Under the pieces are notes generated by a model, which had not been told where the DNA came from, searched no databases, and saw nothing but the letters and a program-made list of their open reading frames with translations. A DNA stretch of 62,303 bases from Dokdonella sp. (GTDB taxonomy: Bacteria; Pseudomonadota; Gammaproteobacteria; Xanthomonadales; Rhodanobacteraceae), in contig JALOBC010000018.1 of NCBI GenBank assembly GCA_023228465.1, forward strand, positions 1 through 62,303. Direction: 5' to 3'. Positions 58,721-62,303 of this stretch are shown here, in pieces; position 1 is the first letter of the stretch; each line of letters begins with the position of its first letter. The position numbers were made by a program, and so were the translations under genes.

Positions 58721-60490
58721 ATGAGTGCGCACGGCGCGGCGATGCGGGAGGCGGGGACGGGCAAGGTCGTGGCGGGCGACTATCGGTTCCTGTTCGGCCT
58801 GGTGCGTCCGTATCGCAACGCACTGCTTTTCGCCCTGGTCCTGATGCTGCTGCAGAGCCTGGTCACGCTGGTCAACCCGTGGCTGGCAGGGCGCTTCTCG
58901 ACCGCCCTGCTGCAGCACGATGCCGTCAACGGCCTGCTGCTCGCGTGGTTCGCCGTGGTCGCGACCCAGAGCGTGCTGGGCTACGCGGTCGGCATCCACC
59001 TGCAGAAGACCACCGCCGACCTGATCGCCGACACCAGCGCGCGGGTCTTCGATCATCTGCAGTCGCTGCCGCTGCAATGGCACCAGGAACGGCGTCGCGG
59101 TGACGTGCTGTCCCTGCTGACGCGTGACGTCAGTCATCTTGGCTACTTCGCCACGCAAAGCATCACGCCGGTGCTGCCGCAGGTCCTGATCTGTGCCGGT
59201 GCGCTGGCCATGATGCTGCGCATCCAGCCCTGGTTCGGCATTGGCGCGGCGGTGCTGGTCGCGGTGGTCTCCATCGCCATGCGTTGGGTCGGGCGCCAAC
59301 TGCGGCCTTTGGGCAACGCTGCCACCGAAGCCTACGCGCGGCGCAGCGCCATCGCCGAGCAGAACCTGGCCATGCTGCCGATCGTCAAGGCCTTCATCGG
59401 CGAGGCACGCGAATCCAGCCGTTTCGTGGCCCAGGCACGCGCCCTGCGCGACATCGAGGTCACGCAGGCGCGCTGGCATGGCCTGGTCGGTCCGGCGACC
59501 AGCGTGTTTTCGGCGGCCGCCGTGCTGGCCATGCTGTGGTTGGCCAGCCGCCAGGTCACGGCCGGAACACTGCAGGCGGGTGACCTGGTCAGCCTGCTGC
59601 TATATGGGCTGCTGCTGACCCAGCCGATGAGCGCGCTGGCCGGCATGTACGGCCAGGTGCAGTCGGCGCGCGGCACGGCGCAACGTCTGATCGGCGTGTT
59701 CCACGAGCGCCCCGAGCCGGCGGACGGGGCGTACGAGGCCCACGCGGCGCGCGGTGCCATCGAGTTTGCGGGGGTCGAGTTCACCCACGCCGGTCGCGCC
59801 CCGGTACTGCGTGGCATCGACCTCCGGGTGGCCGCTGGCGAGACCGTCGCCATCATTGGCGAGAACGGGGCAGGCAAGAGCACCCTCGTGCACCTGCTGT
59901 TGCGCTTCGCCGATCCGGATGCGGGCAGCATCCGCCTCGATGGCCGCGACCTGCGCGAGTTCAGCCTGCGCAGCCTGCGTGCGCAGATCGGCCTGGTTTC
60001 GCAGAATGTGCTGCTGTTCAACGCCTCGGTGCGCGAGAACATCGCCTACGGGCGCGCCGATGCCGACGCGGTCGAAGTCGAGCGCGCCGCGCGGGCTGCG
60101 CGGGCACACGATTTCATCATGCGCCTGCCGCAAGGCTATGACACCCCGGTGGGCGACCAGGGCATTCGCCTGTCGGGCGGGCAGAAGCAGCGCATCGCGC
60201 TGGCCCGCGCCCTGCTCAAGGATCCCGCGGTACTGATCCTGGACGAGGCAACCGCCATGTTCGATCCAACCGGCGAATCGGAGTTCATCGAGGAATGCCG
60301 GCACTTGCTGCGCCAGCGGACCGTGCTGCTCATCACTCATCGCCCGGCCAGCCTGGCGCTGGCCGACCGGGTAGTGCGGCTGAGCGAGGGGCGCCTGACC
60401 GGCAGCCCGGAAACACCCCCCGAAGAGGCAGGTGGTCGCGTCGATGGGCAGGTTGCGCCTGAGCGCGCTGGCCCGAAAACGGATGCTTGA
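58721..60490 (+). CDS. ABC exporter, fused membrane and ATPase domains (MsbA-like)
   Basis: The 589-residue half-transporter has a six-helix exporter domain (about 20-325) followed by an ATPase domain. The ATPase shows Walker A GENGAGKST (380-388), Q-loop VSQNVLLFNASV, signature RLSGGQKQR, Walker B AVLILDEAT and H-switch ITHRP. The D-loop region reads AMFDPTGE instead of the usual SALDxxSE. The conserved GDVLSLLTRDV coupling region is typical of lipid or multidrug exporters of the MsbA family. The protein has a proline- and glycine-rich C-terminal tail. It is 277 bp ahead of a polyisoprenyl-phosphate sugar-transferase gene, which may hint at an envelope or polysaccharide role. The substrate cannot be read from sequence; it need not be the essential MsbA. 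Confidence 0.88.
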   Translation: MSAHGAAMREAGTGKVVAGDYRFLFGLVRPYRNALLFALVLMLLQSLVTLVNPWLAGRFSTALLQHDAVNGLLLAWFAVVATQSVLGYAVGIHLQKTTADLIADTSARVFDHLQSLPLQWHQERRRGDVLSLLTRDVSHLGYFATQSITPVLPQVLICAGALAMMLRIQPWFGIGAAVLVAVVSIAMRWVGRQLRPLGNAATEAYARRSAIAEQNLAMLPIVKAFIGEARESSRFVAQARALRDIEVTQARWHGLVGPATSVFSAAAVLAMLWLASRQVTAGTLQAGDLVSLLLYGLLLTQPMSALAGMYGQVQSARGTAQRLIGVFHERPEPADGAYEAHAARGAIEFAGVEFTHAGRAPVLRGIDLRVAAGETVAIIGENGAGKSTLVHLLLRFADPDAGSIRLDGRDLREFSLRSLRAQIGLVSQNVLLFNASVRENIAYGRADADAVEVERAARAARAHDFIMRLPQGYDTPVGDQGIRLSGGQKQRIALARALLKDPAVLILDEATAMFDPTGESEFIEECRHLLRQRTVLLITHRPASLALADRVVRLSEGRLTGSPETPPEEAGGRVDGQVAPERAGPKTDA

Positions 60491-60577
60491 GCGCATGCCG
60501 TTGATTGCGGCCATGCCTGCAGCGGCTTGGCGCAGCGGGAATCGACGCACCCCGGCAAGCGAGGCGCATAATAAAAA

Positions 60578-60598
60578 TGCAATCCTTGATGAATTGCA
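60578..60598. promoter_or_regulatory. TGCAAT...ATTGCA dyad, copy upstream of the WecA-type gene
   Basis: TGCAAT (60578-60583) and ATTGCA (60593-60598) flank CCTTGATGA. This AT-rich stretch (60560-60620) stands out in GC-rich DNA and probably holds the promoter of the following gene, though I cannot fix -35/-10 boxes with correct spacing. It is close to the element at 53197-53218. The rest of the 277-bp gap (60491-60767) shows no gene. Confidence 0.4.
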
Positions 60599-60767
60599 AA
60601 TATCGTTCTGCTAGGATCGAGAAATCGGCGTAAAGGATTCGTTGTGCCGATGCGCCTGGCACGACCTCGGGTCGGACGGGAGGCATCTGGGAAGTCGGGG
60701 ATGCGCAGCGCGCATGGCAAATGCCGGACGTGCGAAAGGGACAGGAAGGGACAGGGGGAAGGAACGC

Positions 60768-61892
60768 ATGGACTTTCACGTGGCGTTGATCGGTGCCGGG
60801 GCGGCCTTTGCGGCAACGCTGATCCTGCAACGTGCGCTGGCCCCGCTCGCGCAGCGCCTCGATCTGCTCGATTATCCCGCCGGCCGCAAGGATCACGTCC
60901 ATCCCACGCCCGTCACGGGTGGGCTCGCCATGCTGCTCGGCGTGCTGTTTGCCGCCGGGATGGTTCTGCCCCAGGTCGGCCCGGGCGCCTGGGCCTTTGC
61001 CGTTGCCGCCGGGCTGCTGATCTTCATTGGCCTGCTGGATGACAAGTACGACCTGTCCTGGCACGTGCGCATCCTGGCGCAGGTGGTTGCGGCGCTGATG
61101 ATGGTGTACTACGGCGGTGTGCGGATCGAACACCTTGGGCAGTTGTTCGGCACGGAGCGCTTCGCGTTGGGGCCGATGTCGGTGCCGTTCACGGTGTTTG
61201 CCGCGGTCGGCGCCATCAATGCGGTCAACATGATCGATGGCATGGACGGCCTGGCCGGGACGCTGGTGTTCGGCGCCCTGGCCATGCTCGGCACGGTCGC
61301 GCTACTTGCGGGCAACCATCTGGTGGCTACGCATGCGCTGATTCTTGGCGGGGCCGTGGCCGGTTTCCTCGTTTTCAACCTGCATTTTCCCTGGCAGCGC
61401 AGGGCGCGCGTGTTCATGGGCAATGCAGGCAGTGCCTTCCTTGGTTTTGCCATTGCCTGGATCGCGTTCCGCCTGGTCCAGGATGCCAGCCATCCGGTGC
61501 GTCCGGCGCTGGTCCTGTGGCTGCTGCCGGTGCCGTTGATCGACTGCCTGGTGCTGATGCTGCGTCGTGTGCGGCATGGCCGGTCGCCGTTTGCGGCCGA
61601 TCGCAATCACATCCACCACCTGATGCTGGAGGCGGGCTACCGGCCGATGGGCGTGGTGCTGGCGCTGCTCGTATTCAGCGGTCTGTGTGGCCTTGCGGCG
61701 GCTGCGGCCCTGCATTCGGGCCTGTCCGAGGGGCTCGTGGTGGCGGGCTTCTTCGGCCTGTGCGGCCTGTGGTTCTGGCAGACGTCGCGCCGGGTGCGTG
61801 CGCTGGACCTCCTGCGTGCACTGCGCTACCTGGCGTGGCCGCGGGCGAGCCGCAAGCCGACGGTGGCGGGAGGCGAAGTCGACCACGTCTGA
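60768..61892 (+). CDS. Undecaprenyl-phosphate sugar-1-phosphate transferase (WecA/MraY family)
   Basis: The 374-residue integral membrane enzyme has about 10-11 hydrophobic helices. It transfers a sugar-1-phosphate (often GlcNAc-1-P) from a UDP-sugar to undecaprenyl phosphate at the inner membrane, the first step of O-antigen or enterobacterial-common-antigen-type glycans. Family motifs are HPTPVTGGLAML, the Mg-binding FIGLLDDKYDLSW (Asp91-Asp92), NAVNMIDGMDGLAG (Asp157, Asp160), FMGNAGSAFLGF and the HIHH motif in DRNHIHHLML, which is typical of WecA rather than MraY. The start follows GGGGGAAGGA. WecA is the best named match, but other WecA-like transferases in polysaccharide clusters look alike, so I give no symbol. 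Confidence 0.88.
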   Translation: MDFHVALIGAGAAFAATLILQRALAPLAQRLDLLDYPAGRKDHVHPTPVTGGLAMLLGVLFAAGMVLPQVGPGAWAFAVAAGLLIFIGLLDDKYDLSWHVRILAQVVAALMMVYYGGVRIEHLGQLFGTERFALGPMSVPFTVFAAVGAINAVNMIDGMDGLAGTLVFGALAMLGTVALLAGNHLVATHALILGGAVAGFLVFNLHFPWQRRARVFMGNAGSAFLGFAIAWIAFRLVQDASHPVRPALVLWLLPVPLIDCLVLMLRRVRHGRSPFAADRNHIHHLMLEAGYRPMGVVLALLVFSGLCGLAAAAALHSGLSEGLVVAGFFGLCGLWFWQTSRRVRALDLLRALRYLAWPRASRKPTVAGGEVDHV

Positions 61893-61947
61893 GCAGGGTG
61901 CGTGGCGCTGCCGGGATGCACGACTGCGGGAACCGGGCCTGTGGTGA

Positions 61948-61976
61948 TTGACGCCGGGCGTTCTGATTCGTAGTAT
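61948..61976 (+). promoter_or_regulatory. Promoter of the tRNA-Pro/tRNA-Arg genes
   Basis: TTGACG (61948-61953), a 17-nt spacer and TAGTAT (61971-61976) form a near-consensus sigma-70 promoter. The following discriminator CGCCGACCC is GC-rich, as in stable-RNA promoters under stringent control. Transcription should start about 61983, roughly 40 bases ahead of tRNA-Pro. Confidence 0.75.
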
Positions 61977-62024
61977 CGCCGACCCTCTCCGATGGCAGCG
62001 ATGCCGGCGGCATGGGTGGTACGG

Positions 62025-62101
62025 CGGGGTATAGCGCAGCCTGGTAGCGCGCCTGCTTTGGGAGCAGGATGTCGGGGGTTCAAATCCCTCTACCCCGACC
62101 A
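62025..62101 (+). tRNA. tRNA-Pro (anticodon TGG)
   Basis: The 77-nt gene has acceptor stem CGGGGTA pairing with TACCCCG, a D arm with GCGCAGCCTGGTAGCGC, anticodon stem CCTGC/GCAGG with loop TTTGGGA (anticodon TGG), a T arm with GTTCAAATC, and an encoded CCA end. It closely follows the pattern of bacterial tRNA-Pro(TGG). It lies 59 bp ahead of tRNA-Arg. Confidence 0.97.
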
Positions 62102-62160
62102 AACCTTGGGATGCGGACTCGTCCGCGGGCAGTGGATTCGGCGACAATGCGGCTTGCGAT

Positions 62161-62237
62161 GCGCCCGTAGCTCAACCGGATAGAGCATCGGCCTTCTAAG
62201 CCGAGGGTTGCAGGTTCGAGTCCTGTCGGGCGTGCCA
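62161..62237 (+). tRNA. tRNA-Arg (anticodon TCT)
   Basis: The 77-nt gene has acceptor stem GCGCCCG with CGGGCGT, a D arm GCTCAACCGGATAGAGC, anticodon stem TCGGC/GCCGA with loop CTTCTAA (anticodon TCT), a T arm with GTTCGAGTC, and an encoded CCA end. It reads AGA/AGG codons, which are rare in this GC-rich DNA. It shares a promoter with tRNA-Pro. Confidence 0.97.
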
Positions 62238-62240
62238 TCA

Positions 62241-62261
62241 CCGCTGGCCAGGGGCCAGCGG
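62241..62261 (+). terminator. Hairpin after the tRNA genes
   Basis: CCGCTGGCC (62241-62249) and GGCCAGCGG (62253-62261) form a perfect 9-bp stem with a 3-nt loop, four bases after the tRNA-Arg CCA. No T-tract follows. It is probably a terminator or 3' processing signal. Confidence 0.6.
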
Positions 62262-62303
62262 GAGGCAGGAGGCCGACCGGGTGGTGCTCCATGGAGGGAT
62301 CGT

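Noticed and set aside
60580-60620. Sigma-70 promoter for the WecA-type gene using TTGATG and TAGGAT
   Set aside because: The spacer would be 20 nt, too long for confidence; only the dyad is reported.

Overview
The window is GC-rich, gene-dense, intron-free DNA from a gammaproteobacterium. It is most likely a member of the Xanthomonadales/Lysobacterales, perhaps Rhodanobacteraceae. The reasons are the protein flavour (long LigA, EpmA, HisS, AhpC/AhpF), a fused ABC-2 permease/M1 peptidase, secreted proteases ending in an FxxGF(D/E) motif, REP elements of the GTGGGAGnGnCTTCAnnCnCGATGC type, and a structured intergenic repeat with a TTACTTTCTCTTG stem familiar from this order. The placement is an inference. 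I see no integrase, transposase, phage gene, CRISPR array or rRNA.

Layout. 1-8.3 kb: start of a secreted M14 carboxypeptidase, ligA, an ABC ATPase with a permease-M1 peptidase fusion, and a small unknown ORF. A 111-bp segment (end of ligA plus its hairpin) occurs twice here. 8.3-16.5 kb: secreted lysyl-endopeptidase-like S1 protease, ahpC-ahpF behind an OxyR-type box, then epmA and hisS. 16.5-31 kb: a hairpin-rich repeat, an MIO ammonia-lyase (HutH-like), two secreted subtilases, a DUF1249 protein, glucokinase, a cN-I type 5'-nucleotidase, a YcaQ-family DNA glycosylase, a REP cluster, rhlE, an esterase-like secreted hydrolase and hslR.

31.2-51.8 kb is the most notable region. A 20.6-kb block lies entirely on the minus strand. 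In transcription order it holds a membrane-fusion protein, an ABC ATPase, six consecutive ~800-residue FtsX/MacB-type permeases, a second ATPase, then an NtrX-like sigma-54 response regulator and an NtrY-like histidine kinase. Upstream of the first gene are a sigma-54 (-24/-12) match and, about 155 bp further up, a perfect 24-bp palindrome followed by a second, degenerate copy 22 bp on. I read the block as a self-regulated multi-permease envelope export or efflux system whose substrate is unknown.

52-62.3 kb: DUF3008 protein, unknown secreted protein, a CadC-like winged-helix/TPR regulator, DUF2461 protein, divergent sbcB (exonuclease I) and orn (oligoribonuclease), an MsbA-like ABC exporter, a WecA-type sugar-phosphate transferase, and a tRNA-Pro(TGG)/tRNA-Arg(TCT) pair behind a strong promoter with a GC-rich discriminator.

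Limits: no alignment or database search was run. Family calls rest on motifs, length and remembered family features. Promoter calls are by eye.
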